NCBI RefSeq assembly: GCF_036898095.1
Contig: NC_090729.1
Span: 154,070,169 to 154,134,168, forward strand
DNA: 64,000 nucleotides
Source: Palaemon carinicauda
Lineage: Eukaryota; Arthropoda; Malacostraca; Decapoda; Palaemonidae
Reading direction: 5' to 3'
Of this stretch, positions 22,080 to 33,384 are shown piece after piece. A program made the translations under genes and the position numbers. Below the pieces are notes generated by a model, which made no database searches, was not told the origin of the DNA, and was given only the letters and a program-made list of their open reading frames with translations. Each line of letters starts with the position of its first letter. Position 1 is the stretch's first letter.

Positions 22080-22990
22080 ATCGGCAAAATAGGTGTCGAA
22101 ACTAATCACATGTTCCCTAATTTGCAAAGGCCTTGGTACATTTGATGTCCTTACAATTTCTAAGGCTGTAAGAAATCCCTTTATATTGATCAGTGGGTTT
22201 GTATGATTGGCCTTGATTTTAGGGCGGACTTTGAGCGTGGTAATCATGAGGCACTGGAACAGATGGCAATATGTGTGCCTTTTCTTGACATTATTGTTAA
22301 AATTTTAAATAATACATTGCAGAGAGTTGTTGATAGGCACCACATGCAGATGATACTACTCTTTGCATCAGTTCCACCTCCTTAATGTAGCCCTAAGATT
22401 GCTAACTCCCTTACTAGCTAAATGAGTGCATAGTGCTAATTATGGGGATGAAGTCTAACACTAACAAATTTCAAATTATGATTGTAAGTAGGTAGAGGAC
22501 AGTCGCTCCTCAACATCTACATTGATCTTTCTATTGATAATGCCTCTTTTACTATATGTACCGCATTTAAAGATATAGGTGTGATTCTTGATTGCAAATT
22601 AACTTTAGAGCAGCACATTCGGTCTCATTTCTTCTTCAATTGTCAAAAAAAAAAAAAATATTATTGAGAGAGACTTTAAGATTTACTGTGTTCAGTCTAT
22701 CCTTAGGAAATATAGTAACTCTTTCATTCTGCCTTTTTTTAAATATTGTTCTATCTGGTATCCGGGTGTTGACTCACCTCTTAATCTGTTTAAAACTTGC
22801 AGCCTGTAAAACTCCTTATTCCTAACCTGCATATTAATTTCTGGCACTGTTTTTCACTTAGTTCTTTATACATGTTCTATAAAAATTTTCCTAATTCAGA
22901 TCATCCATTACATTTATTTCTTACCATACTGTGCCATCCTGTATGTAGAAATACTGTAGATATACATTTAATTCTAACACACATACCTTA
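22080..22990 (+). pseudogene. LINE-A copy 2: Jockey/CR1-type RT remnant
   Basis: Plus-strand frames show VCMIGLDFRADFERGNHEAL (an RT block usually read as D-F-x-x-A-F-D), LQRVVDRHHMQMILLFASVPPP, where the sequence between the strand and the YADD region has been deleted, then MKSNTNKFQIMIVSR (about 22450) and the FKYCSIWYPGV block (22740-22775) in shifting frames. LINE-A copy 1 at 9370-10135 carries the same NKTQSMIVSR block, so the two belong to one family. It is truncated at the 5' side and followed by a family R repeat. Confidence 0.65.
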
Positions 22991-22999
22991 GCCATAATT

Positions 23000-23125
23000 T
23001 TAATGTTGTTACTGGTCTACTCCCCTATTCCAGCAGCTATTCTTTTGTTTTCTGTTCCTTGGACTTATAGCATCTGCTTTTCCAACCATAGTTGTAGCTT
23101 GGATAGTTATAATAACAATAATAAT
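23000..23125 (-). repeat. Interspersed repeat, family R, copy 2
   Basis: Reads GGACTTATAGCATCTGCTTT, then TCCAACCATAGTTGTAGCTT followed by ATA/AAT triplets, the reverse complement of the block at 58040-58085. Confidence 0.6.
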
Positions 23126-23129
23126 TAGT

Positions 23130-24021
23130 TTAAATATCTTTCAATTCATGAAAGACTTGTTATGTAAATTTTAAAAATTATTGCTACTAAACTGTAGAGT
23201 AATCAGATGGTCATTAAGAAAAAGAAGAGGGGGGAACGAAAAGCCCACAGAGAAGAAACATTAATTAGATATGTTTTCCACAAAAGATGACACTAAAATC
23301 TAGACGAATTTCTAATATGAAATAAAAAATTCTTCAAATTTTCTTTTCCATTTTCAATATTGAAATCCAGGGCACATTTTCCTCACTTTTAAAGCAAAGT
23401 AATGACATTTATTTCCTCAAAGGTTTTTTTTTTTTCGAATTACATTAGGGGACAGGAATCTGTGGTAAAAGTCCTGTAAGAAATATAAGCATGTGAATAC
23501 ATTTCTGCCATGAGAGGAAAATATCTGAATTAAAGATATTATAATTCATGCTTGGAATCAAGAGAAGGCTGAAGCCTTAAAGGAGAATCAAAGGAATGCC
23601 ATGAATGAGAATGTCAATGACATGTTCATTTCTTTACTGGATGTATAGGAAAATAGGACGGGCATCACTTTGCTCTGATCTGGCTTGCCCCAAAATAAAA
23701 GGGAATAAGAAAATACTACATTTATCTCTAGACCTTTATAAGTCATATTTTGTAAAGGGATAGTCTTCCATCACTCATTTCGACGCCAAAGTGTTGAAAG
23801 ATATAAACGTCCAATTAACCAGGGATTTTATATCCGTTTAGTAATATTTACAATTCCACTTTTACACATTACAAAAAGGACTATTTCATATTCTTTACTT
23901 ATCCTAGATCAAAAAGCTACAACTGAGAGTCTAAATTGTGAATGATTGAAGGGCATCCAATCTGGTGTTACTATCAAGCTTTACATAATACGCAAATACA
24001 TTTGTCAAATGACTATTTTTT
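23130..24021. other. Unassigned, non-coding
   Basis: AT-rich, with poly-T runs. I see no convincing frame or repeat. Confidence 0.45.
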
Positions 24022-24089
24022 ATGACAATGAATTTGTTTACTAAAATCTATTATTATTTAAATCAATATCATTTAAATATATTTCATGA

Positions 24090-24760
24090 AAAATGTAAGC
24101 ATATAGAAATAAAGGGAAAGGATTTCTGCAAGCCAGTACTCCACTCTTCCCATAGGTCTCCGTTCCACAAGGAGTTGGATAGGAATATTCAGGTCCTCGA
24201 GAATAATGGTTACTCCAACGGGCAGGTCAACGAAGAGCTCAAATATGCTTGGACAACTGGTACAAGACCAAGCTCAGCAGCGGGAATACAACTTCAAGAC
24301 TTAACCTTTACTATAAAGGTATTATGTAACGTCAATACCAACAGGACAAAAGGGCCATGGTGTAAAAATTTTATGATCTATTACCAGATTAAAAGAACAA
24401 GATCCATGTCGCACCTATTCAAAAGGATACCGTAATTAATTTCATCATCTATTGCCAGACTACAAGAACATGTTCCCTCATCCAGAAGAATAACCCAGCC
24501 CATCCAGTGCACATCTTTCTGAACAAGTCCAACGTCGTATATTCTTATCAATGCCTCAGACATATTGAAATAACAAAGATTAGGTTATCTAACAGATTGT
24601 ACTCCTACATTCAACCGGGTGCCATTAAAATGCACCAACTCCTTGTGCATAACAGGAATGTCCTAAAGGACGATACAATTAAAAATACCAAGATCATCGG
24701 CAGTGCTCCAGATGGCAGATATTGATATTGAAATTGATATCTCTATTGACCATTGTTACA
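24090..24760 (+). pseudogene. Penelope-like element fragment with GIY-YIG-like end
   Basis: One frame (24022-24435) contains SSHRSPFHKELDRNIQVLEN followed by NGYSNGQVNEE, which resembles the segment after RT in Penelope-like elements. Another (24507-24725) reads VVYSYQCLRHIEITKIRLSN, then RLYSYIQPGAIKMHQLLVHN and ending IIGSAPDGRY, similar in spacing to the GIY-YIG endonuclease region of these elements (V-Y-x-Y-x-C, K-L-S-x-R-L, H-x-x-x-x-H). The key GIY/YIG glycines are not clear, and stops separate the pieces. It is cut off shortly before the left end of DIRS-2. Assignment rests on pattern only. Confidence 0.45.
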
Positions 24761-24804
24761 GCAAAAATGTGTTATAAACACTAGTACAGCCCAAATCCAT
24801 TAAG

Positions 24805-25134
24805 CATGAATCTTTTTTTGGGGGGCTCAGCCATGTCGTCCTGATAGAAGGTTCCTTTAGGCAGCTTTCTGAGGGATATTTGGCTACAGTGATACTCCCA
24901 GAGAATTGACCACAGGTTTCCAGAATTCTAACTTCTGGCGCGAGTATCCTTAATATAATTTTTAAGGATATCACATAATATCAGGGGACGTATTTCTTGA
25001 TACGACACATGGCAATATTCACCCCGAATAGAGTTTTCACTTTGAGGGTGAAGAGTGGCGAATTTGAAGGGGAGCCGTTATCAAGGTTATCCGGTGGATC
25101 CACTCCCAGTACTACTACGGCGTACCATTCCTTT
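24805..25134 (+). repeat. DIRS-2 left inverted terminal repeat
   Basis: From CCATGTCGTCCTGAT (24831) to CGTACCATTCCTT (25134) it is the reverse complement of 31442-31746 with moderate divergence. The outer 26 bp (24805-24830, ending GGGGGGCTCAG) differ from the right outer end but are matched, inverted, by CTGAGG in the ICR. Confidence 0.88.
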
Positions 25135-27146
25135 AATAGTAGCCAGTTGAGCATGGTGTTCTCCCAACTTGCACTCGGTGTTGTTACTGTTTTTAAGGAA
25201 TATTACAATGCAATCTCCAGCATCTTCATCCTCTGGAAAGTTGAGTATTTAATCTTTTCTGTGTATAATTTGTGGCTCCCTTCTCACAGATATATTCACA
25301 TAATTTAGGTGTGTTAAGCGGAGCAGAGCCAGCACTGGAGGCGGCCATTTTGGGACCTCTGTCGTACGCCATAAATGCTTTATTAAGTCAGTAGTACGAT
25401 GTTCCCGGTATTTAGCTATAAAGAAATTCTAGCTGTTAGGGCAAAATTATACTAGGGAAGATAAGATTTACACATGTAATATTTCCTCTTCTGATAAAAC
25501 GTTTCGATAGTATACGATAGGGCTCAGTGGTACTAGCGTAGCCGTGATCCCGACGCAATTAGGCTAGCCTAACGCATTTTACTATACTCTAATAACGTTA
25601 TCCCCGTTTAACCTCTCGTATCATTTTAATAATTCGGTAGGAGATATACTGTAGATACCTCCTAGAATTACTATAATAATTCGATACTCTTCTCTTTTAC
25701 AGAAATGAGGATAAACCCTTCCTTCACCCTGAGTGCCGCCAGCCCAGGCGAGAACCCTATCTTTCATCAATGCCATTGAGTAGTGTACTCCGGCTTGACT
25801 GAGATAGTGTTTTCAGTCAATCCTCTTTGTCGGTGAGTATCCCAGCTTTGAAATACGACAGTAACTCAGGGTATTCTGTCTTGTTGGCGGCAACGCTACC
25901 GATGGGGGTATAGTCATTCCCCTGCCGGTTACACCATTGCCGACATAGAAAGCCCAGCTTCCCTAGTCCACAACCGAAAGTGGGTAGTATAATTGATGCC
26001 AACTTTCTCCCTTGTGGACTAGAAGACATGTCTTATATCCGGCAATGTCTCAAGCTAGGGAATCGTTATTCCTTTGCCGCCCAAGACGGCGCCGGTATAG
26101 GAAACTATGTTTCCTAGATTTGCAGCCGAAAGTAGGAAGCCTACCTGCCGTCTCCTTTCTATGAAAAATATAAGACCCTTTCCCCTCCCCTTCTTTCCTA
26201 AGCCATCACGACCCCTGTGGCCGGTATTCTACAATCACCCCGCTTGCCAGGCTGACTGCATTATTGGCCGGGCTTCGACAAAGGCGGTTATGTTGCCACT
26301 TCGACCATCTCCCTAATGGAAGCAATGCTCCGGGAAGGGTTGAGCCGGCTTTGACAGCTTCCGGTGGGAAACCCATTACAACTTTGAGTGTTCTTTAGTC
26401 TTCCCTTGGACTGCCATCCACAAACCCTTTAGACGGCAGTGCAGCCGGCAACAGAAATTGTGGCTGGATGGAAGCTAGAATCAATACATTCTCTCCCCTT
26501 CCATTTAAATCCACATTCTGGAAAGAAGGCAGTAGAGACAGTAGTCCCTACAACTCTAATATTGCACTAAACTATAATAATACGGTAGTCTTTCTCTTCA
26601 TTCTTTCTCTCTCTCTGTCGGTACTAGCCTAACCCGGTTGTATACCGGCAGAACTACAGTATAGGACAATACAGTAGACAGTATTCTTGCAGTAAAACAA
26701 TACAGCAGTTAGAAAACTACAGTATATAATAATACAGTAGTAGGAATTTCCAACATACTGTGTATCCCTTCACAGTCCATTGTTGAGACCGCTTAGCAAA
26801 TGTTGAGGTGAAGCATTCCTTCAACATTCTGATGTATCCTAGATCATCGGACCACCAATAATTACCCCACAGTATTAATAATTTAACATGTGGTAGAGTT
26901 AGTGTTAGTATACACTGACTCCAGCTCTACGTACTAGAGCTATTCCACCCTGTATTTTCCCTAATAAGGAAATAAAAAATAATAATATTGGGGGAGGTCA
27001 TAGCAATTGCCTGGACAGGAAACACAGATATGTGTCTTTTCTATTTCCTTCCTAGCATACTATTCTAAGCTATATTAAAAATAGTAATGAATACTATTTA
27101 ATGCATGTGAATATATTTATCAGTGAGATAAATTACCACATACTCA
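25135..27146 (+). other. DIRS-2 5' leader, possibly an intron
   Basis: No protein-like frame was recognised in 2 kb. A strong donor-like TCG|GTGAGTAT lies at 25833, and a polypyrimidine acceptor ends at 27169 just before gag, so much of this may be removed by splicing. A (CT)n-rich stretch lies near 26600. Confidence 0.45.
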
Positions 27147-27169
27147 TTTCACTCTTTCTTTCCTTACAG
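27147..27169 (+). promoter_or_regulatory. Putative 3' splice site before DIRS-2 gag
   Basis: TTTCACTCTTTCTTTCCTTA, then CAG ending at 27169, directly ahead of the gag frame. It is conserved in position with DIRS-1 and DIRS-3. Confidence 0.5.
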
Positions 27170-29136
27170 GATGAGGCTAAGGTGAAGTGTGCAGTCATGT
27201 ACTGAAACCACAAAAGCTGAGAATTTTGTGGCCACAAGATGTGTAGGTCTCATGCCCCCTGCTCCACCGCAACTGAAACCCTAAGGTACTGGGATCCGAA
27301 GGGTTGCACCGTCTGCTCGGCTTTGATGACCGATGGTTTCGGTGATCCTCAGACGACGGTGTCAAAGGATACTGCGAGAGAAGCGCTTCGAAAGTAGGTA
27401 AGAGAGTTCCAGAAGAACTCTCCGGGACCATACCTGCCAATTGAAGCTATGAGAAGCCTTCTGCTCCCTAAGGCCGAATCCGACACGGTTGTGCCTCAGG
27501 CACAGGTCAAGCCTACTTTCATCCAACTGACGATAGAGGCTGACATCAACAAGGCTCTCGAAGGCATGGACATCCATCAAGAACGGATGTCAGAAGTGTC
27601 CTCAGGCACCGAAAAGGATCTTCTACAAGAAAATCATGAATAAGAGGTGGCCCAGCCACCCGAGGAGGAAGAAGGATCCATATCGACAATACCGGACGAC
27701 CTTCAGTTCTCTGTGACGGCAAATCAACCTGTGCCGTCAACCTCTTCGGCCCCAACTCCTCAATTGGACCCGCTGTTAACCAAGGGAGAAACGCTCATGG
27801 CACAGCAGCAGCTGATGATGGAAATGATGCGCAAGGAACAGCAAGAGATGAGGAGGGAAGTCAGAATAGCGCAACGCTCGACCGCTTTCAGTGGCTCTCA
27901 CAAGCGTGTCAGTCTCCAACTTACCCCAATGCTCTGAAACCAACCCCTGGAGGTATGCGGAGTATATGCCCATGATGAATGGAAAACTTTACATCTCTGA
28001 GAAGATGGGGGCCAAACCCATTGCAGATCTCCAATTCTGGCCTAACATTTCGGCTTACCCAGAATGCTTTGTGAGACTGTGGAATGGACCAGCATCTCGA
28101 GAGAAGACGGAACAAAAGGAGGTCATGATCTTTGAGCATGACAAGGCGCAGGCTATCTTGACGACTAACCTAAAGAAAGCCGGCTATACCAACTCAAAGG
28201 TTTCGGAAATGAGCAAGAGGCACCCTACCTTCCTTGCTACTAACTCCAGAGCTTTTCCCTTTTCGGGCAAAGCTCTCAACTGCGTGCTAAAAGCAGTTGA
28301 CGCGGGCAAACCATGCCCTACGCTAGAGGAATGCAAACCATTGTCTCTAGCCCTGCCTACCTGCGAGACGGATTGGAACGAGGTTCATCTAACATTCTCA
28401 ATCTCGAAACTGGATCCAGAGATAGCAGGACAACAGTTCAACGGGAACCTTCCAAAGTTGTCGGAACATCTTCTGAGAAGGGAACAGGAGACAAAAGAGA
28501 GACTAGCCACCTCCTTTTCTCTCCAGAACTGTATGGAGATGTGTGCAGGCCTCTCGAGCACCCCAGATATGTACATGGTCATAGCCAAGATGCACATGGC
28601 TACCTTTGTGAAGGACATGTACGCTTTCATAAAGGCCAGGAGGGCCTGTAGAGAGCATGTGTTTGCCAATGCAACGGTCAAACATGAACCCAGAAAGTTG
28701 ATTACTTCATGTATCTGGGCAAGGACCTCTTCCCAAAAGAAGCAGTCCAAGAGGTGTTGCTAAAGGTGCCACCAAGAATAGGAACCTTCTCCAAAAGTGG
28801 GGCATGTCTCCCAAGAGGAAATCTTCCTCTGATGCTGGTACCCAACCCAAGAACAGAAAGACAAAGAAGCCACGCGTGCCTCATAGACCTCCACAGCATC
28901 CTACGGTTACCATGACCACAGTGCCCCAAATGGTTACCCAACCGCAAACCACCTTTCAAATGGTGCCCCAGCAGTTGGTAGCTCAGTCGCCACCCTTTAA
29001 CCCAGGCTTTGAGAGGCACACCACTACCTTTCACCATAAAGGTAGAGGATCTAGGAGAGGCTCCTCAAGAAACCCCTCAAGGAGTAGAGGAGGATGTGGT
29101 CAGGGTAACAAACCCTCCAGATCATCTCAACAATGA
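27170..29136 (+). pseudogene. gag-like ORF1 of DIRS-2, broken
   Basis: The N-terminal His/Cys module (CGHKMCRSHAPC, then CTVCSALMTDGFG) matches DIRS-1, but stops interrupt it. The frame 27449-27937 is acidic and Gln/Met-rich (one TAA at about 27641). A frameshift near 27900 leads to 27891-28763 with the conserved gag core: NPWRYAEYMPMMNGKLYIS, GKPCPTLEECKPLSLALPT, EQETKERLATSFSLQN, FIKARRACREHV. A second shift leads to 28804-29136, a basic tail rich in Gly, Arg and Ser (KGRGSRRGSSRNPSRSRGG), suited to RNA binding. Gag would package the element RNA. Confidence 0.8.
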
Positions 29137-29178
29137 GATGCTCCAGGTAGGAGGAAGACTCTTCCACTTTCGGGATCA

Positions 29179-29737
29179 TTGGACCTTCGATCCTTGGGCC
29201 CACAGCCTAATCAAGAATGGACTAGTGTGGAAATGAAACAAAACTCCACCTCTTTTCCTCAATTCTTCCAACACTCCACCTCCCTATCGGAAAAATATAC
29301 CTTAGAACTCTTAAACAAAAAGGTAATAAGGAAAACAAAGTCCATCAAATTCCAGGGAAGGCCGTTTTGTGTTCCCAAGAGAGACTCGGACAAACTCAGA
29401 GCCATTCTAGACTCGTTTCCACTCAACAAGTTCATCGAGAATGTTAACCCTACAACACATAAGGACCCTGTTACCAAAAGGGGCGTACACGGTCTCAATA
29501 GACCTAGCAGATGCTATTTGGCACCTACCAGTCAGCCGCCCCCTCTCCTCCTACCTAGGATTCAAACTACAGAAGACAAATTATGTCTTCACAGCCATGC
29601 CCTTTGGACTAAACATAGCCCCAAGGATATTCACAATACTTGCGGACACAGACGTCCAACAGCTACGCTTAGAAGGCATTCAGGTAGCAGCATACCTAGA
29701 CAACTGGCTGGTGGGGTCAGCATCCAAGACAGCTTAA
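29179..29737 (+). pseudogene. Reverse transcriptase of DIRS-2, truncated
   Basis: The finger region reads in the frame from 29179 (IRKTKSIKFQGRPFCVPKRD, LRAILDSFPLNKFIENVNP). A frameshift near 29445 continues it as GAYTVSIDLADAIWHLPVS, FKLQKTNYVFTAMPFGLNIAP, and the catalytic AYLDNWLVGS, where the second Asp of the YLDD box is Asn. The frame then stops and the next recognisable residues belong to the recombinase N-terminus, so the RT thumb and all of RNase H are deleted. It is catalytically doubtful on both counts. Confidence 0.8.
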
Positions 29738-29749
29738 TGAACAAGGCTT

Positions 29750-30521
29750 GGCTTCCACCACAAAAACTACGTGTAAGTCAGCTTTGACTAGACCTCTTCT
29801 CTACACCTTCCAGGTGGACCTGTCAAATGAAATCTTCAATAAAATTCTGAAAACATGAGCTAGACTCAAACCAGCAACCCCTCCAAAGCCCATATTATGG
29901 TCCTTGGACAAAGTATTGCACTATGCTTTGAACTTGAACAACAAAGATTTTTTCCAAAAGGATCTAACACAGAAAGTGATATTCTTGTTCGCTATAGCCT
30001 CAGGGGCTAGAGTTAGTGAAATAGTGGCCCTATCTAGAAATGAGGGTCATATTCAGTCCACAGAAGAGGGAGAGCTGAATCTCTTTCCCGATCCTACCTT
30101 TCTCGCCAAAAACGAGCTGCCCACCAATAGGTGGGGTCCTTGGAGAATCCGCCCTCTTAAGGAACATGTCTCTCTACATCCAGTAGAGTGTCTTAAGATC
30201 TATCTTCGAAGAACTTCAGACTTCAAGGAGGGACAGCTCTTCCTAGGCGAAACCTCAGGATCAAACTTATCCCTAAGACAACTTACGGGAAAACTCACCT
30301 ACTTTATCTGCAGAGCGGATCCTGACAGTACACCTGCAGGTCACGATCCTAGAAAAGTTGCTTCCTCGTTGAACTTCTTTCAACATATGAACTTTGATAA
30401 ACTCTGCTCATATACTGGGTGGAAATCTTCTGGAGTCTTCTATAAACATTATGCAAAGCAAGTGCATGAAATAAAAAACACTGTGGTGGCGGCAGGTAGT
30501 GTTATAAAACCTGTCATCTAG
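29750..30521 (+). pseudogene. Tyrosine recombinase of DIRS-2, one TGA upstream of an intact catalytic part
   Basis: The enzyme would insert the circular cDNA. The frame reads through TRPLLYTFQVDLSNEIFNKI, an in-frame TGA at 29856, then 206 codons to 30521. The catalytic residues all appear: Arg in SGARVSEIVALS, Lys-bearing strand region near RPLKEHVS, HxxR in AGHDPRKVASS, W in GWKSSG, and Tyr in FYKHYAKQ. The protein tail is VAAGSVIKPVI. Compared with family members, only the N-terminal DNA-binding part is reduced. It is the best-preserved recombinase in the window, though no ATG lies close to the start of the open part. Confidence 0.82.
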
Positions 30522-31255
30522 TGCTGCGATGAACAGTGGACTCTTAGGGACTTAACAGTAGACTAGGTGAACAGGTATTAGCATCTTTGAGTGTAATACC
30601 TGTTAATGAAAATCACTATAGTGATTCTCGGACTGTTCTATATAGGTGTAGAATCTAAACAATAACACCAGTGCCGTGTGAACATTCGTACACAGAGTTG
30701 AAACATATCCAACATCTAAGTGAAATCAATCAAATAATTTCACAATAATGAGTGGCACCTATGACTAATCCATAATATATGTATTTCTTCCCTTACAGAT
30801 TAGAAATATATATACCGGAAGATGTTGAAATGTCAAAAGATTATATTTATGATACATTTGTTATTGTAATTTTATACTTGTCTATACAAATAAAATACAT
30901 AAAATGTATCTACGTCTTATTCTCCCTGCATGAAATCGAATAAATGATCTAGAGCCTTTTATTTTTCCTAAAAATAACATACTTGACAGTATAACCTCTG
31001 TAAGAACAACCTGGAAATCTCTAAAAAGTTCCACTTTGTTCCTACGAAATACAAACTTTGACGCCTTATAGTTGGTATCCACAATTTCCCTGCAGGGGGA
31101 AGGAAGCCTAAGTTAGGTCCAAACTTAGTGGATATGACAAATAACAGTAATGTCATATATATTAGGTCTGGGAGACCATATAAGGAACTCAGTTAAAGTA
31201 AAGGCACTTATACAAACCGACAGATATAGTGCTTTCAAGTAATTCTCTGGTAATC
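30522..31255 (+). other. DIRS-2 3' untranslated region
   Basis: Non-coding. Its second half is homologous to 540-840 (reverse strand) in DIRS-1, which defines the family 3' UTR. Confidence 0.6.
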
Positions 31256-31349
31256 TTCCATCAGGACGACATGGCTGAGGTCAAAATACGGATTTTAAGC
31301 AAAGCTAAAAATCTATTTTTGGGTGATATGGCCATGTCGTCCTGGTGGA
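31256..31349 (+). repeat. DIRS-2 internal complementary region
   Basis: The first part (TTCCATCAGGACGACATGG, CTGAG) is the reverse complement of the left outer end (CTCAGCCATGTCGTCCTGAT). The last part (AAAAATCTATTTTTGGGTGA, then TATGGCCATGTCG) is the reverse complement of the right outer end. This is the arrangement that lets the two cDNA ends be held together for circle formation in DIRS elements. Confidence 0.9.
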
Positions 31350-31441
31350 CCCTCCCTTCTTTCAAAAAGGAGTATACAACTATGTAACAAAAGTCCCCAC
31401 CCGAAACTACTCTATTTGCGGCTATCCATGCTTAATTGCAA

Positions 31442-31770
31442 CAAGGAATAGTACGCCGTAGTAGTACTGGGAGGGAACCACCAGGTAACCTTGATAACGG
31501 CTCCCCTTCATTTTGCCACTCTTCTCCCTCAAAGTGAAAACTCTATTCGAGGTGAAGACTGGCATGTCTCGTATTAATTAATACGCCCCCTGATATTATG
31601 CGATATCCTTAAAAAGTTATATTAAGAATACTCGCGTCAGGGGTTAGAATTCTGGAAACTTGTGGTCAATTCTCTGGGAGTATCACTATAGCCAAATATC
31701 CCTTACAAAACTGCCTAAAGAAACCTTTCATCAGGGCGACATGGCCATATCACCCAAAAATAGATTTTTC
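31442..31770 (+). repeat. DIRS-2 right inverted terminal repeat
   Basis: Inverted copy of 24831-25134. The outer 24 bp (ATATCACCCAAAAATAG, then ATTTTT) differ from the left outer end and pair with the ICR. Confidence 0.88.
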
Positions 31771-32120
31771 ACTTTGTTCAAAATCTGTTATATGGACCAG
31801 ATTTATTTAACATAAAAAAGATAAGGACATGTAAGTGTTATGGGCTAGTTGACACACACAACTACAAATACATGTACATACAGACCTACATTTGTACATA
31901 GACCTACATATTTACGTACATGAACGTACACCTATATACAATATGTACACATACACACATACTCACACACATATAGCCTAGCACAAACATACAAATACAC
32001 AAAGAAATCCAAAAATAAACGTTCATATAGACTCACAAACTCACACGTGTGCACACATAGAAAATACACATATACATATACAATACTTATAAAGTATCAT
32101 AAATAAAAATAGTAGAAAAA
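31771..32120. other. CA/TA-rich degenerate simple sequence
   Basis: ACACAC, TACATA and CACATA motifs without a regular unit; no coding signal. Confidence 0.6.
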
Positions 32121-32129
32121 ATGGTAATA

Positions 32130-32369
32130 GTAATATTGACGAGTATGACCATGGATCATATATTTGCAACAACGATGATTTAATTTTGCCTTTGAACATT
32201 AATAAAAGTGAGTGATTTGATATCCTGTGGGAGGTTGTTCCAGTGTGTAACGCCCCGTAAACTCCCATTGCACTGCGCTTGGACAGTGCGATAGTACAGT
32301 ACTCTTTGATCATGAGGTTGTCTTGTGTTAATATTATGGAACAGTGGATGGAATATGCTGATGGGTTAC
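32130..32369 (-). pseudogene. LINE-B, 3' end (separated from the rest by Gypsy-3)
   Basis: The minus-strand frame reads FHNINTRQPHDQRVL and THWNNLPQDIKSLTFI before a stop, the WNNLP block that ends the ORF2 of many Jockey/CR1-type LINEs. Removing Gypsy-3 and one copy of its 5-bp flank repeat joins this frame without a break to the frame ending at 38882 (FKALHMY), which shows the two pieces were one gene. Confidence 0.75.
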
Positions 32370-33317
32370 TGTCATGGGTAGATAGAATAATATAGAAAAG
32401 GATGTTAAAACATGTAAAGTTTCTACTCTTAAGAAGCAGAGAGAAGAGGTCCCGCTAGTGTTTACCAGAAACCGTCACCGCCGTTGATTAAGGTCAAGAC
32501 ATTAATTAGATGTGCCTAGATCAGCAGACCTGGGGCATAAGGGTCGTCTGTTGTAGCAATTCGAGGAGACAGCGTTTTGGAAGGACCCATAACATAAGGG
32601 GAGTCTGTTGACGACGAAACATCCATTAACGGAAGGTAAACACATGCCTCACTTCAATCATAACACCATACAGATCATGATTCCACCAGCAAAACGTTCG
32701 GGAAGATGTTGTGAACAAAGTAGGCGTGGTTTTAAGGAAAAGTAATGGGGATGAAGAAATGAGAAAATTTCCTTACATGTAATTGTCCATAGTTAGCCCC
32801 TCCCATACAGGGGTATATAACCTTCAAAGATCATGAGAATGGGAGACACAACGAGAGAGGGAATGAGAGAGAACGAGAGAAGGAGAAAGCACAAGGACGA
32901 GAAGACAGATGTGACCAGCCTTATGACAACTTGTTCGAGATGTCCGAACCAGTTGACCCCGTCGCCATAACCAACCACGAAGTGTTCAGACCTGAAAATC
33001 TACTTTCCTGAATCGTCAAGATCTGCTGTGAAGAGTACCATCATTTTTTTTAAGTATCATTTGTCTGTTTTCTTGGCTGTTCCCTTATTTTGCTGAAGTG
33101 TAGTTTAATCAGATTATTTTCTTTGTTCAATTCCATGCTTCCAAAGTTCTCAATCAATAAAACATTGATCTTTGACTTGTTGTACATAAAATTATGTTTT
33201 CTTTTGCGAGTTTCTTTCTATATTCATTTTCCCATATTTCACTTGGTGGTTGTTGATTTATCCTAATTTAATCAATCACTTAAAAAGAACCTGATTCGAT
33301 CCTCCAGGATGGTAACA
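32370..33317 (+). repeat. Gypsy-3 5' LTR
   Basis: TATATAA lies at 32814-32820 and AATAAA at 33156-33161. A GAGAGA-rich stretch follows the TATA box (32850-32890). It is repeated at 37939-38881 with visible divergence. Confidence 0.9.
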
Positions 33318-33319
33318 GT

Positions 33320-33335
33320 TGGCGACCTTACCAGG
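33320..33335 (+). other. Gypsy-3 primer binding site
   Basis: TGGCGACCTTACCAGG, two bases after the LTR end GTAACA. The tRNA was not identified. Confidence 0.6.
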
Positions 33336-33384
33336 GTTTTCGACAACATAACCAATTGAAACGGAGAATATAGAAAGAAGCAGA

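Larger units (their letters stand above)
24805..31770 (+). mobile_element. DIRS-2: DIRS-like element with both ITRs and ICR, RNase H deleted
   Basis: About 7 kb: left ITR (24831-25134 with outer extension from 24805), long leader, gag (27170-29136), RT (29179-29737), tyrosine recombinase (29750-30521), 3' UTR, ICR (31256-31349) and right ITR (31442-31746 with outer extension to 31770). No target duplication is expected for this class and none is seen. RNase H and the RT thumb are missing, and gag and RT have frameshifts, so it is non-autonomous. Confidence 0.9.

Noticed and set aside
24805..25308. The inverted repeats around DIRS-2 as ends of a cut-and-paste DNA transposon
   Set aside because: The interior encodes gag, RT and a tyrosine recombinase, and the third complementary block (ICR) is specific to DIRS-like retrotransposons.
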